Source of the DNA: Carex sylvatica
Taxonomy: Eukaryota; Streptophyta; Magnoliopsida; Poales; Cyperaceae
DNA: 20,630 bases
NCBI GenBank assembly: GCA_964058845.1
Contig: CAXKVR010000947.1
Coordinates: forward strand, 1-20,630
Reading direction: 5' to 3'
A model generated the notes under the pieces. It was not told the DNA's origin. It saw only the letters and a list, made by a program, of their open reading frames with translations, and searched no databases. Position numbers and translations under genes: made by a program. Numbering within the stretch: position 1 is the stretch's first letter; each line of letters opens with the position of its first letter. Below are positions 1 to 10,132 of this stretch, in pieces.

Positions 1-384
1 TCATGATTAAAATTTTCTAGTTCCACCTTTGATTTTCCTTGCTATCAAAATTAAGAGTGATGATGTAGACTAAGTTTTTTTTTTCTTTTTTCAAATATTA
101 ATAGTTGGTTGAAGTGAAGTAATTGTATTAGTCTATTAGATAAAGAAACTATATTGTTCTAGTAAGGAAAAAAACTAAGGCTATAAAAGTTTAAAAAAAG
201 TATGGAATTTGCTGTTTTAAGTTTGGTGAACTGATAGTTTCACTTTTTATTTGTAATTTCTAAAGGAGTTTATATCTAAGAATAGAAATGTTTAATTTTT
301 TGTTTAACAAAGTGTGCATTTTATTTTATCTAATACTTCAATTTCAGATATTTATAAAAGTATTTATGAAAAGAGATGGTACAA

Positions 385-755
385 ATGCCCCGTAACTTTT
401 ATGTCTCATTGTTCTCAAATTCTATATCTTTATTTTCAAACTTCATAATCTAGACTGCTTAACATGATATTGATATTTAAATGTGCCCGGAAACTAAATT
501 TTTATATATATTTTTTAATTTTTTTACTATGTTTTTAGGTATAAAATCATTGTTTCTGGACCATTAAAAAAACAGTGGTTTTGTATCTATCTAAAAAATA
601 GTAAATACTTTTCAAAAAAATATAAAATTTGGCCTCGAAACACATTTTAGTTTGAATATCACGTTGAGTGGCTCAGATTGACTGTTTGGACTTTGAAAAC
701 GAAGATACATAATGTGAGGCACAATGAGATATGAAAGACATGAGGCATTTTAAAT
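385..755. repeat. Diverged foldback (MITE-like) element, left arm
   Basis: The stretch 385-555 resembles the reverse complement of about 570-755, at roughly 70% by eye. Matching blocks include ATGCC/GGCAT at the outer ends, TCTCATTG/CAATGAGA, TTTTCAAA/TTTGAAAA, TGATATT/AATATCA and TTACTAT/ATAGTAA, closing on TTGTTT and AAACAGT around a short loop at 556-569. Such imperfect long-stem palindromes of a few hundred bp are typical of non-autonomous foldback or MITE DNA elements in plants. No target-site duplication or family was identified, and the outer ends are approximate. Confidence 0.6.
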
Positions 756-2570
756 GAATGTTGTGTGCCAAAGTTGAAAATTTATATAATCTAAACTTTA
801 TTTAATCTCAACTTACCAAATACATATATTTTAGTACTATACCTTAACTTCAGAAGTAATTTAAAATACTAATTGATGTAATAAATCACTAAAGTTATTA
901 CTGAAGCACTTTCCAAATGCGCAATCTACATTAAACAACTATTGGATTCACATTTTCTAAGTGTATTATTGGAACTTTAGAATCGTTTGAACCCATCTAG
1001 GGATCCATGGGGTAAATTGTATTTTTTTTTTTTTTTAATTTGATCCATTTTAATGAATGAATTGCTTAATTTATCTCTCGTCGATGATAAATAATGCAAA
1101 AAAAAGTAAGTCTGAAACTTAGAATCTATCTACTTTACCTGATAATATAAAGTTGAATCACTATTTTTTTATAGTAGGAACGGAAAAAGAATAAAATTTT
1201 GGAATTTAAAAGTTTCAGCCGAACTAGAAATTGTCAAGAGTTCACAAAATTTATTGGTCTGTTTGCTGAATTCAGATTTTTTTTTTTTTTTTAATCTTAG
1301 CCATATTTTTAAAAATCTTTTTTGTTTATTGAGGTCGATAATTATTTAGATTTCCAGTTCTGTTTTTTCGCATACCTAGATAAAAGGTATAATCCTTATA
1401 TATGGTTAAAAAAATTGAAGAAATATTTTACTTGAATAACATGGATATATATACTATATATTCTTTTTATTGAATATGCATTTAGTTAGTGAGAAAGAGG
1501 AAACATAAATAAGTAGTGGTTGATGAGTCTCGGTATTCCACCTGAAACATCGCTTTTCATTCATTAGCTTTGCAATAAAGCGTTTGATGCTTACAATACG
1601 AGTTAATAGCAAATTAAGACATCCTTCTTTATTATATCAAAATTATTTAATTTTTTAAAACGGCTTAGAATAAAATTTAGATTTCATTGCTGTGAAGCAA
1701 ATTTGAGACCATATATTGAATGGCAGAGTTTGTAAACTTCTCACTCATACAATATATTTTTTTATTCAAACAATCAACATCGATCACATATGTACACTTT
1801 CTATAAAGAAAAATTTCTCGTACCCCTGTATATGATATTGCGGCTGTACGTACTATGTTTCGGTATATTATATTTTTGTGTGTTCAGAACGAGACTGTAT
1901 TGTACCAACACGTCAAAATTTCTCTGTGTCATATTGTACAACACTAGAGATAAATACATCACGTTTAATAACACATTATGGTTTCGTATTACGTGCTTCA
2001 GCGTGTCATGCTATTTTTTATTTTAGATCTGAGTAATTTTTTTACTTTAAAAATGTATGTTAATGTTCAAAAAAATCTTAAAAAGAAAATCTAATAAAAA
2101 CGAAAAATAAATTATATTACATTTTTTTTAATTCACTTCTTTTTATTATTGCAGTATTTATGTTTTGGTATAACATGAGAAAGATACTTCTAAGGAGTAA
2201 TTAATTAAAAAAGAAAAATCTAATATCCGCCGTATTGTACCTAAATTGAAATTTAATTATTGACAGAGCTTTACATAAAATTACCATCATTGTTATTAAT
2301 AATATTTTACAGTGAAATGTTATAGTATTCTAATACACCATTTTTAAAGAGAAAAAATTAAGTAATTATTTTTAACTATCTAATAAAGAAGAGTGAGTAG
2401 GAAATATTTGTTTTTGCCTCTAAAAACTGCTTCAAATTTCTAGTGAGAAGAGTTTACTAATAAATAATTAAATACATACAATATTACTTATAAAATCATA
2501 ATTTGATTTTAGAAAATATAAACAACATAGCATAATTATTTGATTAAATAAATATAAATCAACCAATACA
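756..2570. other. AT-rich non-coding stretch, left arm
   Basis: No gene is supported here. The stretch is strongly AT-rich with long T runs (1022-1036, 1277-1292) and TATA-rich patches (about 1446-1462). A 78-codon open frame at 1790-2026 has a Phe/Tyr/Cys-rich composition expected of AT-rich random translation, shows no domain and is probably not a gene. The mirror stretch is 17375-19189. Confidence 0.7.
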
Positions 2571-2731
2571 CATGGCCCGGCAGATAATGACCTGGCCCGC
2601 CACATTATAATTAGCATGTCGTCACTCTCTCTCTCTTCTGGATCTAGATCCTCTAAAGTAATCTAACGTTTGAGTTTAGATTCAGATAGTCTGATTTGAA
2701 TACAGGTCCAATCCGGTCCGAGGTGGAGCTA

Positions 2732-3220
2732 GGGGTGTAAACGGTTCGGATATTATCCGATTTCGTCTGGATCCAAATCCTCGCCACCTCTTAAATTACT
2801 GATCCGTATCCCTATCCGTATCCGTATCTATATCCAAATAATTATGACGGATAAGGATATGGTAAGATTTTTAACTATTTGTATTCAACTGTTTACTACA
2901 ACAAATACAACAAATATATTTTATGTTTTTAAATTAATTTATTAAATTGCGTATTCATACTAATGATTTATTAAACTGCATTTACATATATTTTGATGAA
3001 CAATATAACACTATGATATGATAAGATTAATAAGTAATAACTAATGTTTTGATAATATGTTTTGTAACCAATAAACTTATTATGAAAGATCTAATTTATG
3101 AATGAAAAATTACATTTAAATGTTATTCTTTACTAGAATTTATATTGGTATTTTTTTTTTTATTAAAATTATATTTATATCTGACTTGTATCCATCCGAT
3201 ATTAATTTGTATATGTAAAA
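2732..3220. repeat. Dispersed repeat with TATCCG-rich subterminal motifs, left arm
   Basis: It begins with a TAGGGGTGTAAACGG-like stretch at about 2732, followed by ATTATCCG and by multiple ATCCGTATCC units (2800-2835). It ends near 3195 with another TATCCATCCGATATT motif. Sequences with a GGGGTGTAAACGG start and iterated (T)ATCCG motifs are common dispersed repeats in plant genomes, and I recognise the style rather than an exact family. The start resembles a hAT-type terminus, but no matching inverted end was found, so the class is open. The ends are approximate. Confidence 0.4.
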
Positions 3221-4160
3221 TTTAAGAGAAAAGATCTTGGTCCACTGACTTTTGTCCATAGACTATCCACAAGCCTTATTCACTTGCCACATAAGGATAT
3301 GTGCTCCGGGGACATATTAATAGAGAGTAGATAATTTTAAGATTCGCGCCAATTTGAAATGACCAGTTAAAATTCTTTACAGGCAAACTCGAAATTTGAA
3401 TTGAGGATACAAATTCAAAGCGATTTAGTTTCTAATGATGACAATGTGCATCCTTCTGTCTCTGTTATCTCGAAATCAAAGTAAAATCGTCAATGTAAAA
3501 CTTGAGCAGTGTGATCTGGATTGGTTTTGTCGTGTTGTTTTGAAGTAGAACAGAAGAAAAAAAAAAGTAGGCAAAAGCTGCATCTCGAGACTTTTCTACC
3601 CGAAACCAACTCTTAGTAACATGATAGATTGATAGTAGTCCTTATGTCATGTTAGACTTTGTACCACGGATGAGGTATCATTCTCTGAAGATTGCACATT
3701 TGCGAAAGGACCACCACCTGGCTAGGAAAAATGGCCTACCAACACAAAATGTTTAGTACTTTGCGCCTCAAGTCGCTGGAGATTGTGCGTCTTCTGCCTG
3801 ACCTGAAGTGTTAAATTGTGTACATGTTCCTCGCCACCGTTATGTAAATGTATAACCTTTTTTTCGCTTTATTTTGAGAACAACAGTTCCCAAATCTTCT
3901 TCCCACCATTCTATATTCTCATTGGTGGCGAGGTTCTTCACCTAAAAACACGTCATGACATGAGATTTTTAACAAACTAAATTTGTAAAGACATCTTGGC
4001 TATTTGGGAAAGACAAATGCAAATTTTATTGATGTTTTTTTCTTCTTCTAAAACTAACCAACGTCTTTAGCTTTCCTCTGCCATTACCGAATCCACCCCA
4101 GCCAGTGATTACTCTAAGGTATTTCACAGCTAGTGAGTGAATCAAGAAAATTAAACTCAT
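3221..4160. other. Intergenic stretch with possible exon debris, left arm
   Basis: No intact gene is present. An open run at 3628-3753 (plus strand, 42 codons, ending TAG) has a codon content more gene-like than its surroundings, including MRYHSLKIAHLRKD, and the frame continues past the stop for 14 codons. I do not recognise it, and it could be chance. A 10-bp inverted pair, CCTCGCCACC at 3829-3838 and GGTGGCGAGG at 3924-3933, brackets 85 bp. The mirror stretch is 15785-16724. Confidence 0.4.
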
Positions 4161-4461
4161 TAGACCATGAAAAAAACACAGAGAAATTATATTTACCATA
4201 CTAGATGGAAAAGACCAGATGGCAGTGTACGTCCAATGCCCATCAAACCTAGTTTGGTTTCGATGGGCAGCATCACCATACGATTAAATCAAACTAAGAT
4301 TAAAGGGTGTGGCGACTTAACGAAGAAATCTAAAATAGATCTGATGTTTTCCGACTTAAACCTATTAACCACCAAAATTCCGACTTTTTCACTTGTCGCC
4401 TCCTCTCTCTCGCTCTTTCCCATGCAGTGTCGACCTCCTCCCTCTTGCGCGTGCTCCACCG

Positions 4462-4479
4462 TCTCTCTCTCTCTCTCTC
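4462..4479. repeat. (TC)9 microsatellite, left arm
   Basis: Nine TC units lie in a pyrimidine-rich patch (about 4395-4480). The patch produces overlapping open frames at 4167-4535 and 4393-4599, which look like simple-sequence artefacts and not genes. Confidence 0.9.
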
Positions 4480-4625
4480 ACGCATGCAACTCTGTCGGCT
4501 ATCTCACGCACCATGCGACTCAGGCCGAGAGGTGACAGTTCAACGCACTTTGCCACACTAACCCTACACCTAGAGCGGAAAGGTTTTTGTTCTATCTAAT
4601 ATGTTCTTCTCATTCTTTTCTCGTC

Positions 4626-4662
4626 ATAAATTGCTAATTTTCTTAAAAAATTAGCAATTTAT
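4626..4662. repeat. Perfect 16-bp hairpin, left arm
   Basis: Bases 4626-4641 are exactly complementary to 4647-4662, around the 5-base loop CTTAA. A third partial copy, ATTGCTAATTTTT, follows at about 4665. It is AT-rich and has no following GC stem, so it is not a bacterial-type terminator. It may be the remnant of a small foldback element. A direct repeat TCAAGGACTGGT occurs just downstream (about 4677 and 4712). Confidence 0.85.
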
Positions 4663-4699
4663 ACATTGCTAATTTTTCAAGGACTGGTGTGCTAAACAC

Positions 4700-5580
4700 T
4701 GGTGCACGGCATCAAGGACTGGTATGGAGGTGTAGTGAACCATGTAACCTTATGCATCAACAAAAAAAAACACCCTTTTACTTTTTTGGCTTAGAAATGC
4801 AATCAATTTCAGAGAATCAGAATATGGACTCAATGAAATCAATCAGTTTATTAGACTTATCACTTGCAAAGGTTGCGTTTTTTTTTTTTAAATTTCAATT
4901 GGGCTTGTGCATACCTGTTAGAGACCTAAAGTGACCATAGTGCCTAATTTCAAGGTCCTAATTTCAAATTTCTAGGTCAGTTTATCAAATTGTAGTTAGC
5001 ATTTGGCGCAGTTCAACCAATTTAACGGCTGGTTATTCAAATTTGCTACTTTGCAACTCTCAGGTTTTATTTGCAGAGTGGGTTGGAGGTGAAACTCTCA
5101 GGCTCAGCAGCAAATGGAGCTGTTCGTTCGACTCTCTCCTACGTTTCTTAATGTAAACTGGAGATGCATGTGTTTTACCTTTTTTAATAGAATAAATTTC
5201 ATGGTTGTTATTAGTAGTTATTATTTATGTTTGATACAAGACGACAATGGGTGCTAATTGTCAATATTTAGCACGAATTAGACAACAACTTTGGTCAACT
5301 GAGTGTATGATTAGTTCTCTTACACTTGCAAACATTTTCAGCTGAAATAGCACAAGAGGATCCTTACGAGGTACGTATACAAATTCCAATAGAGGGATGT
5401 AATCCTATTGAATTCACTCCGACAAAGATATGTGATTAGTTATTATTTCATTAGCTTATACTCGTGTATATTATTTCCAGGGGAACTTTTGGTTGGTCTT
5501 ATTTCTAAGAAAGGAGTTAAATAATAGGTTCATATATGTATATTTTCTGAGCAGAATATAAACAAGGGAGAGAAAGTGAT
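4700..5580. other. Non-coding stretch, left arm
   Basis: No gene is supported. The 81-codon frame at 4689-4934 runs through poly-A and poly-T tracts and has no domain. A short imperfect inverted repeat (CCAATAG / CTATTG) lies near 5380-5412, and a partial tandem CTAATTTCAA motif near 4944-4967. The mirror is 14365-15245. Confidence 0.6.
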
Positions 5581-5592
5581 TCAAAGAAAGGG

Positions 5593-5853
5593 TGGGCCAC
5601 ACTTGGGATACTCTCTTGTGTGTATGTTTGCATTAAATCTTTTTTTTTTTGTATAACAACCTAGACCTTTATTTTTTTAATTTTCAATATTTTTTCTCTT
5701 TCTTTCTATATAAATAAGACGGGGCTGTTCACTCCTTCAGGATCACTAACAATGGTATTTTTGACACTGCTCAGGTACTGGTACCACCTGATTTCTAAGC
5801 TTATCCATACCCAGCTCGCTAAAATTATACCAATAAAACATTTATATGTTTAG
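5593..5853 (+). promoter_or_regulatory. Promoter-like patch with short ORF, left arm
   Basis: TGGGCC (5593-5598, a site II/TCP-like element in plant promoters) is followed by a TATA box TATATAAAT (5707-5715). About 37 bases downstream an ATG at 5752 opens a 33-codon frame ending at TAG 5851-5853. A consensus-like splice donor, CAG/GTACTG, lies inside it at 5774/5775, so the ATG could instead start a short first exon. It faces the Smr fragment convergently. No downstream exon was recognised, so function is inferred only from motif spacing. Confidence 0.3.
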
Positions 5854-6466
5854 TGATACTTCACACTTGACAGATTATCATATCAAATGATAAGAGAACT
5901 AACAAGAGGAATGTGCAATGTTGTTACAAGATACCAATGTTGCCCCTCATTGTTTCTGATTTGGTCAGATAAACTGTGAGGCAAAGGGTACTTTGGTCAT
6001 TGTCACACATGTCATATCTCCTTCATAAAATTTGTCACTTCTTATTACTGTTACTTTATTGGCTTTCTAAAACATTTTTTATCTTTGGCTACTGACAATG
6101 TCAAGCATCAAATGAAGAAGAGATGCACGCTACTGACAGTGTCATCATATTTGGACTAAAGCTGTTTTAATATAGAAAGGGGTAGTATTGTTATAGATAG
6201 GAATATTTTACTGTTTTGAATGTCGTTGTTTAAATACTTGCATAGTATGCCTAAAAAAGCACGCTATTCTAACCATTAGAACAATTTTGAGAAATAAAAG
6301 GGCAAGTGTCACAAGATAAAGATGCACATACAAAATAAAGGGCAGGTGTTCCTAAAATAATGGGTTCTTCATTGATTTTCAGCATGCGGACCAATGCTAA
6401 CTGTTTAAGTCACCTGCCACATTGATACAACAAGATTTAAAAAATTCAGAACAATTTTGGACTTAC
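5854..6466. other. Non-coding 3' side of the Smr fragment, left arm
   Basis: This stretch lies downstream (on the minus strand) of the last recognisable Smr exon. No further Smr-domain coding sequence, such as the LRVITGxG block expected next in the family, could be found. A degenerate direct repeat (AAGGGCAAGTGTCACA and AAAGGGCAGGTGTTCC) lies at about 6297-6353. The mirror is 13479-14091. Confidence 0.6.
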
Positions 6467-7071
6467 AAGTTTTGTATGTGAATGACACAAGTTGGTTCTT
6501 GAGAATAGCAATTCCTTCCTTAACATGCTGCCCATGCAGATCGATGATGTTGGTATTCTCATAAGCATTGTTCCTGCTTATACGAAATCCAAGATTAGGA
6601 GTTGCAACAGGACTTCTAATCTTAATTTCCGACCCATGATATAATTAATTATCTTAAAGCATGATAAGATTTAAAATCTGCTACAATAAGTTAACAGTAA
6701 ATAGCAACTTTTCACTACACTATTAATGGACAAAATTGAAGTATGCACAACACATAAAATTTAGTAATTAAAAAAACTTGGGTATCAGATTTTACATGGC
6801 TCTAAAAATCTCAATGCTAGCCTTCTCATCTTCCGCACGAGCCAAGTTGCAATGATATCTACCCTGAAATCATATGGATTTTGTTATATTTGATGAAACA
6901 AAGAGACGAAGAACATATGTACAGAACAAAAGGTTACCTTTCCAGCGAGGAAAGAAGCATGTCTATGGTTACCCCTCAAATATTCAGAATTAGCGCTCTG
7001 GTAGTACGATTTCATCAAATTCCAGTGGTGCTGCGCAAATTTTCTGAACTCGTGGTAGCCATCTCTTTGGC
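6467..7071 (-). pseudogene. Truncated DUF1771-Smr domain gene, three exons, left arm
   Basis: Mirror copy on the minus strand, with exons 7071-6938, 6863-6796 and 6573-6467. Its splice sites and maintained reading frame are the same as in the right-arm copy. Because both copies stop at the same place inside the Smr domain, the truncation predates the inverted duplication, unless the second arm is an artefact. Confidence 0.8.
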
Positions 7072-7257
7072 CTGCATTAAACATTAACTTCGGTGAGATG
7101 CGGAAAGGGACATAAATTCCTACAACAATCTCTCCTGAAGACCCTTCAGAAGGTTGTATAACCTAACTAGATATGTTTTTACTTAGCATGGAGAGTTCTA
7201 TCCTTGAAAGACTCTTTCTTAGTTTTTGTATTCCTACTAAATCAATATCAATATTAA

Positions 7258-8499
7258 CTAACATCTCACTTCAAAAACGCCTATTCTAATTTTACGTAAC
7301 TTATCTTCTAAAACAGAACCGAGAGAAAAGCCAGAAGACTCCATTAATTGAACTACTTCAATATCAAAAAAGTGTGAGAAAGAAAAGACCTCAACCAGAG
7401 AATCTGTACCTGAAGGTGTAGGGAGGGATTCTTTGAGTTTTGTACATTTTCTTGTCCCTTCCTTAGCAATAGGGTCCTTCCTCTTCAGCCCGGCACTATG
7501 TCTCGGTTCAGGTGAAAGTGGTGGTTTCTCCATGACCTTCAGTTGATCACACCTCTTTTTCTCGTTCTTCTTATCCCCTTCATTACCATTTTCTTCTTTG
7601 TTTCTATTCACCACTGCTAAGTCTGTCCAGGGGTCCCAGGTCTCAATGTAAAGCTCCTCAGAGGTATCAATCTCAGCTAACACTGAGAAGCTGTTCTTAT
7701 CTCTTACATCAGATTGGTTTGAGGACGAGGCATTCAGATTTTTCTCACCAATAATTAACTTGTTCACAATACTATCTTCCTTAGCAACAGTCTCCTCTAA
7801 GCCGGATACCTCTTCTCCAGTTTTCTTTGTTTGCCAATACTGGAGTGGCTGTGAGGTGCCTCTGTCATGCGATGAACTCTCAATGTCTATGAAGAGATCA
7901 TAGTATTTGTCACTGTCACTGTCACTGTCACTAACAAAGTGGAGTCGCCTAAATTTTGGAACAATGTCCACCTTAGGAACTCCGATTTTTATTCTAAGAA
8001 CGGTGAAGTCGTGATGACCACTAGAACGAGGGTCAACCTCAACTAGGAAACCACCTAGCTCTTCCGCAAGCCTTCTGAACTCCATATACAACCATAGCAT
8101 CGGCGGAAAACCCCGAATGTTCAACCAGATTTGAATAGGATCATACCCGCCATGCGAAGGCGGATCAAAAGGGGCTACTGTAAAAGATACATCGCCTAAG
8201 ATAACCTGTCCTTGAGAAAGGACATCAGCCCTCCACTTAGCATCTGGCGGATCAACAAGGTAAAGGTTGTTAGATAAGGCTCGAGGCATCCAAGTGGAGC
8301 TCAGAACAGGGTATTGGTTGGTGAGATGCGACTGTAGGTACATTGCTCCATAGTTGAGATCATCCTTTATCACCACCCCTTTCTTAATCACCTCATCAAA
8401 CTCCTTATTCGATTTAGAGGGATAAAACTTCATGCTAGGGTACCTATCTACTTTCTCACTCAAATCAGCAATAAAAGAGGAGCAGATCGCAGACTCCAT
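7258..8499 (-). CDS. DUF4283-like retroelement-type ORF (413 aa), left arm
   Basis: Mirror copy on the minus strand that encodes an identical 413-residue protein. No synonymous difference from the right-arm copy was noticed. It is followed outward by the left Smr exons, 186 bp beyond its stop. Confidence 0.6.
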   Translation of the reverse strand: MESAICSSFIADLSEKVDRYPSMKFYPSKSNKEFDEVIKKGVVIKDDLNYGAMYLQSHLTNQYPVLSSTWMPRALSNNLYLVDPPDAKWRADVLSQGQVILGDVSFTVAPFDPPSHGGYDPIQIWLNIRGFPPMLWLYMEFRRLAEELGGFLVEVDPRSSGHHDFTVLRIKIGVPKVDIVPKFRRLHFVSDSDSDSDKYYDLFIDIESSSHDRGTSQPLQYWQTKKTGEEVSGLEETVAKEDSIVNKLIIGEKNLNASSSNQSDVRDKNSFSVLAEIDTSEELYIETWDPWTDLAVVNRNKEENGNEGDKKNEKKRCDQLKVMEKPPLSPEPRHSAGLKRKDPIAKEGTRKCTKLKESLPTPSGTDSLVEVFSFSHFFDIEVVQLMESSGFSLGSVLEDKLRKIRIGVFEVRC

Positions 8500-8658
8500 T
8501 GTAACAGATCGACAATTGAAGGATCAGTGGCCGAGCCTCCTGCACTTGAAGCACACGACTGTGTTATGGCAAGTATTGGCCCGGTGACCTCGATCACCGC
8601 ACCGGTAACAGGCTGGTAGAGAGGGGGGAGAAGAAGGGCGCAAGGTAGGTCTTTTGAT
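8500..8658 (-). pseudogene. Zinc-knuckle (2x CCHC) region with in-frame stop, left arm
   Basis: Mirror copy on the minus strand. The stop is at 8524-8526 and the first knuckle at 8569-8610. The same stop is present in both arms, so the lesion is older than the duplication. Confidence 0.8.
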
Positions 8659-8843
8659 CTAAGATTTGGTGTTTTTGGGGTTGGGGTTAGTGGTACTGGG
8701 GATCAGGGACTCGGGGTTGGTTGCGTAGGGTTAGTCTCAGCTTGACTCCATTAAAACAGAGAATGCAACTAAGTACCGTACTATACCACAAGTGCACAGA
8801 GGAAATTACAACTAAATCCCTTGTATATTAATATTTTTGTTCA

Positions 8844-9440
8844 CTGGAAATCAAGTAACAAGTATTGATTCAGAATCTTAATTCCAATACCCAAACAAGG
8901 CATACAAAGAAAATTTCAAGATTTAATTCAGGAATTTGCACGATATCATAAGAAAGAAATTTTCTAAAAAAAAATATCAATACGCTGGATCAGAAAAGGA
9001 ATAAGGAATTCACTCAAAGAAATCTCACAAGAATGGTGGCTGAAGAAATCTCCCTGAGGAAGTAAGAAGAGAGATGGTGAGGTGGAGAGGATACCTGAGC
9101 AAAGCTAGCGAATTAGGATTTTTGAATTTGTAGTCGCAGGACAAACAAAGGCAAGAGAGGAAGAAGATTGAGTTTCTTCGTTTGAGCAAGTATCGACTAG
9201 TACCTTGAGGCGGAGGAGCGCCGGCGCGAGAGAGAGAAGGGGCTGAGAGCGGTGGCTAATAGAGGAGGCGGGAAATCGATCCTACTGAGAATTAAGAAAG
9301 AATCAAGAAAAGGAGCGTCCAAAGAGGATCTCCTAAATAACCAATGTTTTAGCTTAGACTGGACCGTCAGATTAAAGAGGCCCCTGCGCTCCACGGTGGA
9401 TAATGTGGTCAAACCGTATCTTTATAATTTTTCGGATACG
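8844..9440 (-). promoter_or_regulatory. Probable plant promoter, leader and 5'-UTR intron, left arm
   Basis: Mirror on the minus strand, with TATAAAG at 9426-9420 and the candidate intron at 9094-8844. The two TATA boxes lie about 1.09 kb apart and face away from each other. The short frames at 9197-9412 and 9252-9479 are shadows of this leader. Confidence 0.5.
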
Positions 9441-9734
9441 ATACCATCACCGACAGTGTCGAATAGATACATGGATTGATATTAAATTTTGTAAGCGTCT
9501 AATTGTATACAGACATTTGTCTACTATTTATTTATAAAAAAATTGTTATTTAATCTGTACAAATCTTATAAATTTAATATTGTAACTTATAAAAACAATC
9601 TTATAAAAAACATAATTAAAAATTTCAAACATTCAGAAATTTTCATTAACGGTTTGCAACTTGGTCAACTTAACAAACTAACTGTACTTCGTGCGGGATC
9701 ACTTGGCAAACTAATTATACTTTTTTCTTACTAA

Positions 9735-9792
9735 CGGTTAATGGAAATTATTTGCGATTAATGGCAGTTATTTGCAGTTAATGGCAATTTTA
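9735..9792. repeat. 20-bp minisatellite, about 3 copies, left arm
   Basis: Three imperfect tandem units of 20 bp with the core TTAATGG(A/C)A(A/G)TTATTTGC (9735-9754, 9755-9774, and a partial unit 9775-9792). Confidence 0.75.
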
Positions 9793-9799
9793 CAAAAAT

Positions 9800-9812
9800 T
9801 TCTAGAACATTC
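9800..9812. promoter_or_regulatory. Heat-shock-element-like site, left arm
   Basis: TTC-TA-GAA-CA-TTC forms a perfect three-unit nTTCnnGAAnnTTC array (units at 9800, 9805 and 9810), the binding pattern of trimeric heat shock factors. It lies inside the central region between the divergent promoters. It can occur by chance in AT-rich DNA. Confidence 0.4.
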
Positions 9813-9937
9813 TACAAAAACTTATAAAACATTCCAAAATCGGACAACATCTACAACTGGCATTTTTTTTTCAAAATAAACCTCAAAAATATTCAAAAAT
9901 ATTTAATTCTGCAAATTATAATTTTTAATTTTTTTTT

Positions 9938-10007
9938 CAATACTCCATATCGTCTCTTTATCATCTCTTTCCTCCAAATTTTCACAAGATAAATACTGTA
10001 AATTTTT
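9938..10007. other. Asymmetric spacer at the centre of the palindrome
   Basis: This stretch of about 70 bp does not pair with itself beyond chance. Symmetry breaks after the T run at 9929-9937 and the A run at 10008-10017; isolated matches at 9939-9940 could shrink the strict loop to about 64 bp. It is pyrimidine-rich on the plus strand with two CTCTTT-containing repeats (about 9953 and 9964). No adapter sequence was recognised in it. It would be the loop if the locus folded. Confidence 0.85.
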
Positions 10008-10132
10008 AAAAAAAAAATAAAAATTATAATTTGCAGAATTAAATATTTTTGAATATTTTTGAGGTTTATTTTGAAAAAAAAATGCCAGTTGTAGATGTTG
10101 TCCGATTTTGGAATGTTTTATAAGTTTTTGTA

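Larger units (their letters stand above)
1..9937 (+). repeat. Left arm of giant near-perfect inverted repeat
   Basis: Base i of this arm is complementary to base 19945-i. I checked this by reading rows of both arms against each other over most of the arm, including the outer 4 kb, 4.9-6.2 kb and the central kilobase, and by the identical mirrored proteins at 4167-4535, 7258-8499 and 9543-9734. Homopolymer lengths also agree, for example the 16-T run near 1277 and the 15-T run near 1022. The only internal difference found is 9510 (C, where the right arm reads as T); a second difference lies at 9928 next to the spacer. The arm starts at base 1, so its true outer end may lie outside the window. 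Confidence 0.98.

Noticed and set aside
1790..2026. 78-codon open frame (mirrored at 17919-18155)
   Set aside because: Its Phe/Tyr/Leu/Cys-rich composition is what AT-rich DNA gives by chance. No signal peptide pattern or known family was seen.
2732..3220. Complete hAT transposon or hAT MITE
   Set aside because: Only one hAT-like end is seen. No inverted partner terminus and no 8-bp target-site duplication were found.
3628..3753. 42-codon gene-like run with continuation after a stop
   Set aside because: The composition is plausible for coding DNA but all three frames are locally open, and I recognise no family. It is kept only as possible exon debris.
4237..4269. Short hairpin TGCCCATC...GATGGGCA considered as a miRNA precursor
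   Set aside because: The stem is only about 13 bp with a bulge and is far shorter than plant miRNA precursors.
4167..4535. 122-codon open frame (mirrored at 15410-15778) and the overlapping 68-codon frame at 4393-4599
   Set aside because: Both run through a pyrimidine-rich (TC)n tract, have no domain and no supporting splice or promoter context. The Ser/Leu/His-rich part is simple-sequence translation.
5753..5800. LTR retrotransposon primer-binding site (TGGTACCAC near 5779)
   Set aside because: It does not match the common plant initiator-tRNA-Met complement, and no flanking LTR end or second LTR is visible.
6881..7087. 68-codon frame on the strand opposite the Smr exon (mirrored at 12858-13064)
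   Set aside because: It is a shadow of Smr exon 1, whose DUF1771 motif and splice sites support the other strand.
9543..9734. 63-codon open frame near the centre (mirrored at 10211-10402)
   Set aside because: It lies in AT-rich non-coding DNA beside the minisatellite, with Asn/Lys/Ile/Leu bias and no domain.
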